A stretch of DNA of 64,000 nucleotides, taken from assembly GCF_041154485.1 (NCBI RefSeq), contig NZ_AP028670.1, positions 558,001 to 622,000 of the forward strand, in the 5' to 3' direction. How positions within the stretch are numbered: position 1 is the first letter of the stretch; each line of letters begins with the position of its first letter. Shown here one piece after another: positions 9,261 to 16,679 of the stretch. A program made the translations under genes and the position numbers. The notes below the pieces were generated by a model that worked only from the letters and a program-made list of their open reading frames with translations, did not search any database and had not been told where the DNA came from. This DNA comes from Variovorax sp. V93 (GTDB lineage: Bacteria > Pseudomonadota > Gammaproteobacteria > Burkholderiales > Burkholderiaceae_C).

Positions 9261-10070
9261 ATGACGACACCCACCGTGATCGAGATCGCAGGCCTTCGAA
9301 AGTCCTTCGGCGCCCACGTGGTCCTCAAGGACATCTCGCTGAAGATCGAACGTGGCCAGGTGGTCGCGATGATCGGGCCTTCGGGCTCCGGCAAATCCAC
9401 GCTGCTTCGCTGCATCAACCTGCTGACGGTCCCGGACGGCGGACGCATCGCCGTGGGCGACCAGGCGATCCAGTTCAGCGGACGCGACACCGCGCTGCCG
9501 AGCGAGCGCAAGCTCGCGAAGTTCCGCGCCTCCACCGGGATGGTGTTCCAGCACTTCAACCTGTTCCCCCACATGACCGCGCTGCAGAACGTCATGGAAG
9601 GCCCGGTCACGGTGCTCAAGACGCCGAAGGCGCAGGCCGCGGCCGAGGCCCGGGCGCTGCTGCAGAAGGTGGGCCTGCTCGAGCGCGCCGACTACTACCC
9701 CGACAAGCTCTCGGGCGGGCAGAAGCAGCGCGTGGCCATTGCCCGCGCACTGGCCATGAAACCGAGCGTCATGCTGTTCGACGAGGCCACCTCGGCGCTC
9801 GACCCCGAGCTCGTCGGAGAAGTGCTGACCGTCATCAAGGGCCTGGCGAAGGAAGGCATGACCATGATCCTGGTCACCCATGAGATCGGCTTTGCGCGCG
9901 AAGTGGCGGACCAGGTGATCTTCATGCGCGACGGCGTCGTCGCGGAGTGCGGGCCGCCCGGCATCGTCATCGACAACCCGCAGCAGGAGTCGACGCGCGC
10001 GTTCCTCGGCCGCTTCAAGGCGTCCGCCGGCGCGCCCGAGCCCGCCGTTGCCGCCGCCGTCATCGCCTAG
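9261..10070 (+). CDS. Amino-acid ABC transporter ATP-binding protein
   Basis: A 269 aa ABC ATPase (GlnQ/HisP class). Walker A is GPSGSGKST near residue 35, the Q-loop follows in [11 protein letters not shown], the signature is [15 protein letters not shown] and Walker B is [12 protein letters not shown], with the His switch in LVTHE. The ATG at 9261 is one base after the permease stop; a longer frame upstream overlaps the permease and is rejected. Its TAG stop overlaps the GTG start of the next gene by one base. Confidence 0.93.
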   Translation: MTTPTVIEIAGLRKSFGAHVVLKDISLKIERGQVVAMIGPSGSGKSTLLRCINLLTVPDGGRIAVGDQAIQFSGRDTALPSERKLAKFRASTGMVFQHFNLFPHMTALQNVMEGPVTVLKTPKAQAAAEARALLQKVGLLERADYYPDKLSGGQKQRVAIARALAMKPSVMLFDEATSALDPELVGEVLTVIKGLAKEGMTMILVTHEIGFAREVADQVIFMRDGVVAECGPPGIVIDNPQQESTRAFLGRFKASAGAPEPAVAAAVIA

Positions 10071-10456
10071 TGGGCGGCAAGGCTGCTCCCGCGGAAGCCG
10101 TTGCATGGCCGCAGGGGCGCTGCCACTGCGGCGCGGTGCGCTTCGAATTCTTGCTGGCTTCGCACAAGGGCGTGAGCTGCAACTGCAGCTATTGCGTGCG
10201 CAAGGCGGCACTGCACCACCGCGTGCCGGCCGGGAACTTCCGCCTGCTCGCGGGCGCGCAGCAGCTGTCGAGCTACCGCTTCGGGACGATGCGCGCACGC
10301 CATCTCTTCTGCAGCATGTGCGGCATTCATACGCACTGCCATCCGCGATCGGCCCCCGAGGAGGTCAATGTCAACCTGCATTGCGTCGACGCGCTGCTGG
10401 ATGCGCACATCGAGCTTTCCCTGCACGACGGCCGCGGCTGGACCGCACTGCCGTAG
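10070..10456 (+). CDS. GFA-family (glutathione-dependent formaldehyde-activating-like) protein
   Basis: A 128 aa zinc-binding protein of the GFA/CENP-V fold. GRCHCGAVRFEF carries the first Cys pair, SCNCSYCVRKAAL the cluster of Cys ligands and HLFCSMCGIHTH the second zinc pair. It starts with a GTG whose G is the last base of the preceding TAG (TAGTG), so it is translationally coupled to the ABC ATPase. A role in formaldehyde or glutathione-adduct handling is only a family association; many members are uncharacterised. Confidence 0.83.
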   Translation: MGGKAAPAEAVAWPQGRCHCGAVRFEFLLASHKGVSCNCSYCVRKAALHHRVPAGNFRLLAGAQQLSSYRFGTMRARHLFCSMCGIHTHCHPRSAPEEVNVNLHCVDALLDAHIELSLHDGRGWTALP

Positions 10457-10494
10457 CATGCCGGTCAAACTCCAGAACTTCATGAGACAACGCG

Positions 10495-10956
10495 ATGGAC
10501 GGAAGACTTGACGACCTCGACCGGCACCTGCTGAGCCTGCTCCAGGCCAATGCCAGGGAGCCCGCCGCCAACCTGGCGCGAAAACTCAAGATCGCGCGCA
10601 CCACTGTGGTCGCGCGCATTGCGCGGCTCGAGCGCGAAGGCATCGTGGCCGGCTACGGCGTACGCCTGGGCCACAAGCTCGAGCATGCGGCCGTTCGCGC
10701 GATCTGCGGGCTCAGCGTCAACGCCAAGAATGCGCCCGCGGTGATCCGGGCGCTCGAGCGCGTGCCCGAAGTCGAGGAGCTTTCGGCCGTGAGCGGCCAG
10801 TTCGACTACATGGTGTTCCTGCGCTGCGACACGCCGGAAAAGCTCGATGTCCTGCTCGACCAGCTCGGCCAACTGGACGGCATCAACCAGACGCAGACCT
10901 CGATCGTCCTGAGCCGGAAGATCGACCGGCGCAGCGCCCTTCCCTCGGTCTCCTGA
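10495..10956 (+). CDS. Lrp/AsnC family transcriptional regulator
   Basis: A 153 aa regulator with an N-terminal winged helix (LDDLDRHLLSLLQANARE, helix-turn-helix around residues 20-45) and a C-terminal RAM ligand-binding domain (VEELSAVSGQFDYMVFLRC). Lrp-type proteins sense amino acids and control uptake and catabolism. Its place between the amino-acid importer and a racemase-like gene suggests it regulates this cluster. It is transcribed in the same direction as the importer. Confidence 0.9.
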   Translation: MDGRLDDLDRHLLSLLQANAREPAANLARKLKIARTTVVARIARLEREGIVAGYGVRLGHKLEHAAVRAICGLSVNAKNAPAVIRALERVPEVEELSAVSGQFDYMVFLRCDTPEKLDVLLDQLGQLDGINQTQTSIVLSRKIDRRSALPSVS

Positions 10957-10968
10957 GCCTTGTCGGAC

Positions 10969-11646
10969 ATGAATGCCGCTGCGCCTGGCTTTCTCGGTGT
11001 GCTGATGCTCGACACGCGCTTTCCGCGGCCGCCGGGCGATGTCGGCAATCCGCAGACCTATGCGCGGGCCGGCATTCCGGTGCGCTTTCTCACGGTGCAA
11101 GGTGCGTCACCCAGGCGCATCGTCGAAGAAGCCGATCCGCGCCTGGTCCAGCCCTTCGTCGATGCCGCGGTGCGGCTGGTGGCGGAAGGTGCGTCGATGA
11201 TCACCACCAGCTGCGGCTTCCTGGCCGCCTACCAGGACGTTCTTTCCCAGGCGGTACCCGTGCCGGTGCTGACCTCGAGCCTGCTGCAGGTGCGGCACTG
11301 CGTCCAGCCGGGCATCGTCACCTTCGACGCGCAATCGCTGACGCCGCAGATCCTGCAGGCTGCCGGCGTGCCCGCGGGAACGCCGGTCATGGGCGTGCGC
11401 CCGGGCTGCGAATTCCATCGCCGCATCCTGGACAACGACACCGTGCTCGACCTGGCCGAGGCGCAGCGCAATGTCGTCGACGCGGCCGTGCACCTGGTGC
11501 AGGCCTTCCCCTGCGTCGAGCGCATCGTGCTCGAATGCACGAACATGCCGCCGTACCGGGAAGCCGTGGCTGCGGCGGTCGGACGTGAAGTGCATGACAT
11601 CGAGACGATGATCCTGAAGGCGTGGCGCGACCGGTCACCGGAGTGA
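10969..11646 (+). CDS. Aspartate/glutamate racemase family protein
   Basis: A 225 aa protein of the Asp/Glu/hydantoin racemase superfamily. The two catalytic cysteines are seen in MITTSCGFLAAYQ and VLECTNMPPY, one in each pseudo-symmetric half. The ATG at 10969 is used; a TTG nine bases upstream is in frame. It follows the AsnC gene by 12 bases and ends one base from the end of the opposing LysR gene. It may convert the L-form of an imported amino acid into the substrate of the D-amino-acid dehydrogenase upstream, but arylmalonate decarboxylase or maleate isomerase relatives share these motifs. Confidence 0.8.
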   Translation: MNAAAPGFLGVLMLDTRFPRPPGDVGNPQTYARAGIPVRFLTVQGASPRRIVEEADPRLVQPFVDAAVRLVAEGASMITTSCGFLAAYQDVLSQAVPVPVLTSSLLQVRHCVQPGIVTFDAQSLTPQILQAAGVPAGTPVMGVRPGCEFHRRILDNDTVLDLAEAQRNVVDAAVHLVQAFPCVERIVLECTNMPPYREAVAAAVGREVHDIETMILKAWRDRSPE

Positions 11647-11647
11647 T

Positions 11648-12574
11648 TCACGCCTTCCCCAGCGCCGCAATCGGCGCATGGCGCGCCATCAGCTCGTCGA
11701 TCCAGTCGATGAACACCCGCAGCTTCGCGCTGGCATGCCGGTTCGGCGGAAACACCACGTACATCGGCATCACGCCGAAGTGCCAGCCCTCGAACAGCGG
11801 CACCAGCTCGCCCTGGGCCACGTGGGGCGCGGCCATGTAGTGCGGCAGCCAGAGGATGCCCATGCCCGCCACGCCGGCCGCGAGGTAGGCATTGCCGTCG
11901 TCCACCGCGACCACATGGCGGCCTTGCAGTTCGATGTGCTCGGCGCCGCGCTGCATGCGCAGTGCGGCGACCTTGCCGCTGCGCGTGCTCAGGTAGCCCA
12001 CGATGCGGTGGTGGGTGTCTTCGAGCTCGCTCGGGTGCACGGGCGTGCCGGCGCGCTCCAGGTAGCACGGCGCGGCATAGACGCCGAGCTGCAGCTCGCC
12101 CACGCGACGCGCCGTCAGCGATGAATCGGTGAGCTCGCCGCCGCGCAGCACGCAATCGACGTTGTCGCCGATCAGGTCGACCATCCGGTCGCTCACGCCG
12201 AGGTCGAGCTGGATCTCGGGATGGCGCGCATGGAACGCCGGCAATGCGGGCACCAGGATCATGCGGGCGAACGGGGTGGGGACGTCCACGCGCAGGCGCC
12301 CGCGCGGCGAGGCCGAGGCGCCGGACAGGCTGGCGTCTGCATCCTCGAGGTCGGCGAGCAGCCGCACCACGCGGTCGTAGTAAGCAGCGCCCTCGGCCGT
12401 CACCTTGACCTGGCGCGTCGTGCGGTTCAGGAGTTTCACGCGCAGCCGCGCCTCCAATTGCTGGACCAGCTGGGTCACGGTGGTCTTGCTCATGTGGAGC
12501 GTCTGCGCCGCCTTGGTGAAGCTGCCCGCCTCCACCACGCGGGCGAAGGCCTGCAGCGCATCGAATCGGTCCAT
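11648..12574 (-). CDS. LysR family transcriptional regulator (CrgA-like)
   Basis: A 308 aa LysR regulator: MDRFDALQAFARVVEAGSFTKAAQTLHMSKTTVTQLVQQLE is the N-terminal winged HTH (residues 1-60), followed by a periplasmic-binding-like effector domain ending in FIDWIDELMA. The N-terminus is typical of the DsdC/CrgA branch. It is divergent from the RidA gene, and a perfect inverted repeat with LysR spacing lies between them (12594-12612). Its likely targets are itself and the RidA gene. Confidence 0.92.
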   Translation of the reverse strand: MDRFDALQAFARVVEAGSFTKAAQTLHMSKTTVTQLVQQLEARLRVKLLNRTTRQVKVTAEGAAYYDRVVRLLADLEDADASLSGASASPRGRLRVDVPTPFARMILVPALPAFHARHPEIQLDLGVSDRMVDLIGDNVDCVLRGGELTDSSLTARRVGELQLGVYAAPCYLERAGTPVHPSELEDTHHRIVGYLSTRSGKVAALRMQRGAEHIELQGRHVVAVDDGNAYLAAGVAGMGILWLPHYMAAPHVAQGELVPLFEGWHFGVMPMYVVFPPNRHASAKLRVFIDWIDELMARHAPIAALGKA

Positions 12575-12593
12575 CTCTGTGCCTCGGGTCGAT

Positions 12594-12612
12594 TGTTTGG
12601 CCTGTGCAAACA
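12594..12612. promoter_or_regulatory. Putative LysR-binding box (T-N11-A inverted repeat)
   Basis: TGTTTG and CAAACA form a perfect 6-bp inverted repeat around a 7-base spacer, and the T at 12597 and A at 12609 fit the classic T-N11-A spacing. It lies 20 bases upstream of the LysR start and about 90 bases upstream of the RidA start, a normal place for a LysR autoregulation/activation site. Confidence 0.55.
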
Positions 12613-12699
12613 GTCATTGTGCGTCCTGCCTGTTTATCCAACGGCCGCGCAGTCCTAGAGTCCACCGATCGCAATCTCCCTTTCCAAGAAAGCCGATCC

Positions 12700-13107
12700 A
12701 TGTCCGCACGCAATGTTGTCTTTCCCCCTGGCCGCCAGGCGCTCTACGAGCGCAACCGCTATTCGCCCGCCATCCGCTCCAACGGTTTTCTCTTCGTGTC
12801 GGGGCAGGTCGGCAGCCGGCCCGACGGTTCGCCCGAGCCCGACCTGGAGGCGCAGGTCCGGCTCGCGTTCGACAACCTCAACGCGATCCTCTCGGCCGCG
12901 GGTTGCAGCTTCGACGACGTGGTCGACGTGACGGTCTTCATCGTCGACCCCGAATCGAAGTTCGAGACCATCTGGAAGGTGGTCGCAGAATATTGGGGCG
13001 CGGCGCCGCACCCGACACTGACGGGCATCGGCGTGACCTGGCTCTACGGCTTCCAGTTCGAGATCAAGGTGATCGCGAAGCTTCCGGACGAACGCGTGGC
13101 CGGCTGA
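12700..13107 (+). CDS. RidA family protein (YjgF/YER057c/UK114)
   Basis: A 135 aa RidA-fold protein. The ATG at 12700 is chosen because MSARNVVFPPGRQALYERNRYSPAIRSNGFLFVSGQVG starts like other members; the frame upstream is non-coding. The family sheet motif SGQVGSRPDGSPEPDLEAQVRLAFDNLNAILSAAG is clear. Classical RidA hydrolyses reactive enamine/imine intermediates, but the diagnostic C-terminal Arg context (RxxVEV) is not obvious here, so this is likely a non-canonical Rid subfamily. It is divergent from and probably controlled by the LysR upstream. Confidence 0.87.
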   Translation: MSARNVVFPPGRQALYERNRYSPAIRSNGFLFVSGQVGSRPDGSPEPDLEAQVRLAFDNLNAILSAAGCSFDDVVDVTVFIVDPESKFETIWKVVAEYWGAAPHPTLTGIGVTWLYGFQFEIKVIAKLPDERVAG

Positions 13108-13295
13108 GGGCCCGCCCGCATGGGTCATGGCGAAACAAGATGCCGCCACGGCACCGATTGCGGAATCACATGCCGATTCGCATGCCCACTTCGATCTGAA
13201 AGGGAACAGCGAGGCTCCTATGCTCGTGTGGAACGACATCCGTCGTCGTCGCTTCGCCGCTGCGCGCCTTTTCCATTTCGATTGGAGCTGTTCCC

Positions 13296-13994
13296 ATGTC
13301 CCTGCAGGATTTCAAGGTTCTCACTTTCGACGTCGTCGGCACGTTGATCGATTTCGAGGGCGGCATGCTCGCCTACCTCCGCTCGGCGGTGCCCGATGCC
13401 CGCGTGAGCGACGACGAATTCCTGGCCGCCTACCGCCGGGCACGCGCCGACGGCCAGGCCGGCTGGTACCCCGATGACCTGGAGCGCTGCTGGCACGCCA
13501 TCTCGCCCGCGCTGGGCCTGCCCGACAGCGATGCGCTGGCCCGCGGCCTGCGCGATTCGGTGGCGCAGTGGCCGGCCTTCCCGGACTCGGTGGAGGCATT
13601 GAAGCGGCTGCGCACGCGTTTCAAGCTGGTCACGATGACCAACGCGCAGCAATGGGCGCTGGCCCATTTCGACAAGACGCTGGGCTCGCCCTTCGACATG
13701 CTGCTGAGCTGCGACGACGCGCTGTGCGAAAAGCCCGACGCGCGCTACTTCGCCTACGCGCGCGGCCGCTTCGAAGGCGCCTGGGGCTATAAACAGGCCG
13801 ACAACCTGCACGTGGCGCAGAGCCAATATCACGACATCGGCATCTCCAAACAGCTGGGCATCGCCACCTGCTGGATCGAGCGCCGCCATGCGCAGAAGGG
13901 GTCCGGCGGCACCATCGAGTCGAAACACACCGAGCCCGACTACCACTTCCGCACGCTGGCCGAACTGGCCGATGCCGTCGAGGCGGGCCGCTGA
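13296..13994 (+). CDS. HAD-type hydrolase (haloacid dehalogenase type II-like)
   Basis: A 232 aa HAD-superfamily enzyme. Motif I is FDVVGTLIDF with the nucleophilic Asp at residue 10, motif II is LVTMTNA, and the Lys of motif III is in CEKPDARYFAYA. The ending LHVAQSQYHDIGISKQLGIATCWIERR matches type II 2-haloacid dehalogenases. The residue after the first Asp is Val-Val rather than the common x-Tyr. The 188 bases upstream (13108-13295) hold no convincing gene. Confidence 0.87.
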   Translation: MSLQDFKVLTFDVVGTLIDFEGGMLAYLRSAVPDARVSDDEFLAAYRRARADGQAGWYPDDLERCWHAISPALGLPDSDALARGLRDSVAQWPAFPDSVEALKRLRTRFKLVTMTNAQQWALAHFDKTLGSPFDMLLSCDDALCEKPDARYFAYARGRFEGAWGYKQADNLHVAQSQYHDIGISKQLGIATCWIERRHAQKGSGGTIESKHTEPDYHFRTLAELADAVEAGR

Positions 13995-14025
13995 CCATTG
14001 CGCCACAGCGACCTCCTGCGGGGCA

Positions 14026-15348
14026 TCAGCGCTTTCCCAGGAGCGGCGAGCGGCCCATCTTTTCGCGCGGGGCCGATATCACGGGCTTCGCATCCGAGAA
14101 ACGCGCCTGCTTGATCGCGACGTCCAGCGACGGCAGGCTCCAGGTCCTCTGCAGGCGCAGGCTGTTCATTCCGGCGTTCCAGGCATGCAGCATCCGCTTG
14201 CCCGTCTCGCGGAATCCGGGATAGCGGCCGGCCGCCTCGACCACCTGCGGGGTCACGCGGACGATGGACTCGCAGAGGCGGTCCACACGCTCTTTGGTCT
14301 GCGCAGGCATCACGCCGCAGCGTGTCTGCAGAAACCGCTCCAGCGCCTTGCCCGGCATCCAGGTGCTGCGCCCTTCGACAGGCATACCCGGCGGATTCTT
14401 CGCATAGTCGTCGTAGACCGTCGTGGTCAACATGTCGTAGACGGGAGCCAAGGCGATGCTCTCGCGCGACGTGTAGAGCAGCGCGATGTTCTTGGTGTGG
14501 CAGTCCGCGTTGCGCAGCGCATAGGTCAGCAGCAACAGATCCGCCAGCTGCGACAGCGCTGCATTCTGTTGTGCCGGCGAATCCACTACATCCTTGATGC
14601 GGCCGACCACACGCTCCCAGGTCGACTGGTACTTTTCTTCAGGCCGCAGCGACAGCAGGCTGCAAAGGTCTTCCATGCCTTTGCGCATGGTGCCGTCCAC
14701 GTCGAAGTCGAAGCGATGCACCACAAGCGCTTGGCCATCCTCGGAGACTTCGGTCATCGCGGCAGGAATGCCGGCCTGGCGCGACACTTCCATGCACAGG
14801 TGTTCATTGAGCGCGACGCCCGGGAGCCGAGCGGTGGCCCCCTTGATGATGTACCGATCGGTGGCCAGCGTCCCTTTGCCGTACTCGGTCAGTGCGTTCG
14901 GCGACAGGAACTTGGGGACGACGCCGGACACCCCGGACACGGCATATCGGCGCACCAGGTCGACAAAGGCCGCCTCGGAGTTGTCGCCGCGCAAGATTTC
15001 CCTCAATTCGAAGGGTACGGGCGGCTGGGTCGGATCGGCGCCGGGCATGGCGACCTTCACGCGCCCGATGGCGTTGCGCCCCACCACCGACAGCAGGTTG
15101 AGCGGCGATGCACCGACCTGCGGCCCCAGTTGCTCCTGCAGGATCGACAGCAGGAACCCCTCCGGCAGGTTCATCCGAAAGACGGGATGAAGGTCGGGAT
15201 AGGCATAGGACTCCGTCCGCGCAGGCATCAGCAGCGAGACGAACTGCGTGGGTTCGACATCAGGGTGATAGGCCATGACGTGGCGGAAACCATCGGCAGA
15301 CTCCAGGGTCGCCACCGGCTTGTCATGAACGAAGACGTGCAGCTTCAT
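14026..15348 (-). CDS. hipA: HipA-family serine/threonine kinase toxin
   Basis: A 440 aa HipA-like kinase, the toxin of a type II module; the well-studied HipA phosphorylates glutamyl-tRNA synthetase. The catalytic parts look intact: a Ser-containing glycine loop VSGVSGVVPKF, the catalytic loop ALRNADCHTKNIALL with its Asp, and the metal-binding APVYDML. The N-terminal couple-HipA region is present. Its ATG overlaps the hipB stop by 4 bases (ATGA), so the two are translationally coupled, and the antitoxin-first order is standard. The C-terminal 50 residues are rich in Arg/Lys and may be extra. The target protein is not predictable. Confidence 0.9.
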   Translation of the reverse strand: MKLHVFVHDKPVATLESADGFRHVMAYHPDVEPTQFVSLLMPARTESYAYPDLHPVFRMNLPEGFLLSILQEQLGPQVGASPLNLLSVVGRNAIGRVKVAMPGADPTQPPVPFELREILRGDNSEAAFVDLVRRYAVSGVSGVVPKFLSPNALTEYGKGTLATDRYIIKGATARLPGVALNEHLCMEVSRQAGIPAAMTEVSEDGQALVVHRFDFDVDGTMRKGMEDLCSLLSLRPEEKYQSTWERVVGRIKDVVDSPAQQNAALSQLADLLLLTYALRNADCHTKNIALLYTSRESIALAPVYDMLTTTVYDDYAKNPPGMPVEGRSTWMPGKALERFLQTRCGVMPAQTKERVDRLCESIVRVTPQVVEAAGRYPGFRETGKRMLHAWNAGMNSLRLQRTWSLPSLDVAIKQARFSDAKPVISAPREKMGRSPLLGKR

Positions 15349-15626
15349 CGGCGCGCTTCACTGTCCTGCGCGAAGGCGCGTTGCCGCTCCGCCAGCGCGT
15401 CATCGAGCGTGAAGCTGCGCTTCATCGGCATGTAGCTCATCTCGTGGCCGAGCACTTCCAGCAGACGCAGCAGTTTGCGTGAGCCGAACTCGGCGACACC
15501 GCCCGTCTCGAAGCGTGCAAGGGTGGATTGGCCCAGGCCGCTCAAGGCGGCGAGTTCCTTTTGGGTCATGCCACGCTCTTTGCGCAGTTGCGCGAGTGCG
15601 CGGCCAAGATCAGGCAGACTGTTCAT
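15345..15626 (-). CDS. hipB: HipB-like XRE family antitoxin/repressor
   Basis: A 93 aa helix-turn-helix protein. The XRE domain spans residues 7-60 (ALAQLRKERGMTQKELAALSGLGQ, then STLARFETGG), with a short basic/acidic tail. It should bind HipA and repress the operon. The start codon sits only two bases from one of three identical 16-base repeats (15629-15644), which also overlaps the best -10 sequence (TATAGC, reading leftward). The promoter and start are so close that the mRNA would be nearly leaderless. Confidence 0.88.
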   Translation of the reverse strand: MNSLPDLGRALAQLRKERGMTQKELAALSGLGQSTLARFETGGVAEFGSRKLLRLLEVLGHEMSYMPMKRSFTLDDALAERQRAFAQDSEARR

Positions 15627-15628
15627 AT

Positions 15629-15644
15629 GCTTTATTTGCTATAA
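15629..15644 (-). repeat. hip repeat copy 1 (candidate HipB operator)
   Basis: Reads TTATAGCAAATAAAGC on the minus strand, one base different from copies 2 and 3, all within the single variable position. It overlaps the likely hipB -10 (TATAGC), with TTAGAA 16 bases upstream as a possible -35. That is where a repressor would act. Confidence 0.6.
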
Positions 15645-15703
15645 AAATTCATGTGAAATTTCTAACGGCGCCCTGGCTGACGCATTGCCGATACCGGCAC
15701 AAA

Positions 15704-15719
15704 TTATAGCAAATAGAGC
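15704..15719 (+). repeat. hip repeat copy 2 (candidate HipB operator)
   Basis: Reads TTATAGCAAATAGAGC on the plus strand, inverted relative to copy 1 and 59 bases away. Copies 1 and 2 form a pair of opposed sites that a HipB dimer could loop or co-occupy. Confidence 0.55.
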
Positions 15720-15802
15720 ACTATTTTGGCGACAACTGAATGCCGTATATGTAATGAGGCACTGCCGATGGATCAAGGAGTCGGCTGCGTGTCCGGTCAT
15801 TT

Positions 15803-15818
15803 TTATAGCAAATACAGC
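15803..15818 (+). repeat. hip repeat copy 3 (candidate HipB operator)
   Basis: Reads TTATAGCAAATACAGC on the plus strand, 83 bases after copy 2 and in the same orientation. It lies about 175 bases before the DUF4337 gene, so a HipB-like repressor could also affect rightward transcription. Confidence 0.55.
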
Positions 15819-15991
15819 GCAAATCGATTCAATCCCTCGCCTCCAGGGCCGCGGTCGCAGGGGTCATCGCGCAAATGCGCACAAGGCGGCACGCGCAGGC
15901 AACGATTCCCGCGCGCAGCGCATGAATGCTTTCGTCTGCTGGCGGGCATACTCGCACGCGTTCAGAGAAAACCCATTTCAACAAGGATCCC

Positions 15992-16615
15992 ATGTCAGGA
16001 CACGGCTTTCACGTGCACGGCCCGCACGACCACGAACTTGAACACGCGGCATCCGGCGGTAGTCATGGCGACGGCCACGCTCATGCGGACGCCGCGGCAG
16101 CCGGTGGCATGAGCATGACGAGCAAGATCGCGGTGTGCACCGCCGTGATCGCCACCGTCGGCGCGATCTTCTCGTACATGGGCGGCGCCACGCAGGCCAA
16201 CGCGGGCCTCTACAAGAACAACGCCGCGATCAAGAAGACCGAGGCGTCGAACCAGTGGAATTACTTCCAGTCGAAAAGCACCAAGCAGGCCTTGGCCGAA
16301 TTCGCGCGCGACACCGCGACCGACGACGGCCGCAAGCAGGACTGGCAGCTCAAGGTGGCGCGCTACGAGCAGGAGAAGACCGACATCCAGGCCGCCGCAA
16401 AGAAGCTGGAAGCCGAGGCGAGCCAATGGGACGCCCAGTCGGAAGAGCAGATGCACCAGCACCATCGCTGGGCCCAGGCGACGACCGTGCTGCAGGTGTC
16501 GATCGCACTGGCCGCCATTGCGTTGCTGACGAAGAAGAAGTGGCTTGAGCGCGCGATGTTCGGCGTGGCGGCTGGGGGGCTTGTGGTGGGGGCGCTGGCG
16601 GCGTTTCACATCTAG
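15992..16615 (+). CDS. DUF4337 family membrane protein with His-rich N-terminus
   Basis: A 207 aa protein matching the DUF4337 layout: a transmembrane segment at about 42-60, a long charged helical region rich in Lys/Glu/Gln (about 70-165), and two C-terminal transmembrane segments. The ATG at 15992 has an AAGGA ribosome site. The first 32 residues hold nine histidines (H4, H7, H9, H12, H14, H18, H25, H29, H31), which looks like a metal-binding tail. Function of the family is unknown. Confidence 0.82.
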   Translation: MSGHGFHVHGPHDHELEHAASGGSHGDGHAHADAAAAGGMSMTSKIAVCTAVIATVGAIFSYMGGATQANAGLYKNNAAIKKTEASNQWNYFQSKSTKQALAEFARDTATDDGRKQDWQLKVARYEQEKTDIQAAAKKLEAEASQWDAQSEEQMHQHHRWAQATTVLQVSIALAAIALLTKKKWLERAMFGVAAGGLVVGALAAFHI

Positions 16616-16632
16616 CAGCCAGGCCGGCGCGA

Positions 16633-16665
16633 GTCGGAGGCGACGCATGCAGCTGCCGCCTCGAC
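16633..16665. terminator. Possible bidirectional hairpin terminator
   Basis: GTCGGAGGCG pairs with CGCCTCGAC to give a nine-pair stem with one bulge around a 14-base loop, between the convergent DUF4337 and LysR genes. There is no T-run, so intrinsic termination is doubtful. Confidence 0.3.
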
Positions 16666-16679
16666 CTCCCGGCCCTCCG

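Larger units (their letters stand above)
15627..15991. other. AT-rich intergenic region between hipB and DUF4337 gene
   Basis: This 365-base gap is clearly richer in A+T than the surroundings and contains three copies of a 16-base repeat but no gene I can support. Rightward frames through it lack plausible starts and family marks. The low G+C and toxin-antitoxin neighbour suggest horizontally acquired DNA. Confidence 0.6.

Noticed and set aside
13127..13477. Plus-strand frame of 116 codons starting before the HAD gene
   Set aside because: Its second half overlaps the HAD hydrolase in another frame and it has no family marks.
15726..15830. Rightward reading ECRICNEALP...GVGCVSGHF resembling a RING-type zinc finger
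   Set aside because: It overlaps copies of the hip repeat, starts at a weak TTG, and the second Cys pair is absent (Ser instead), so it is probably chance.
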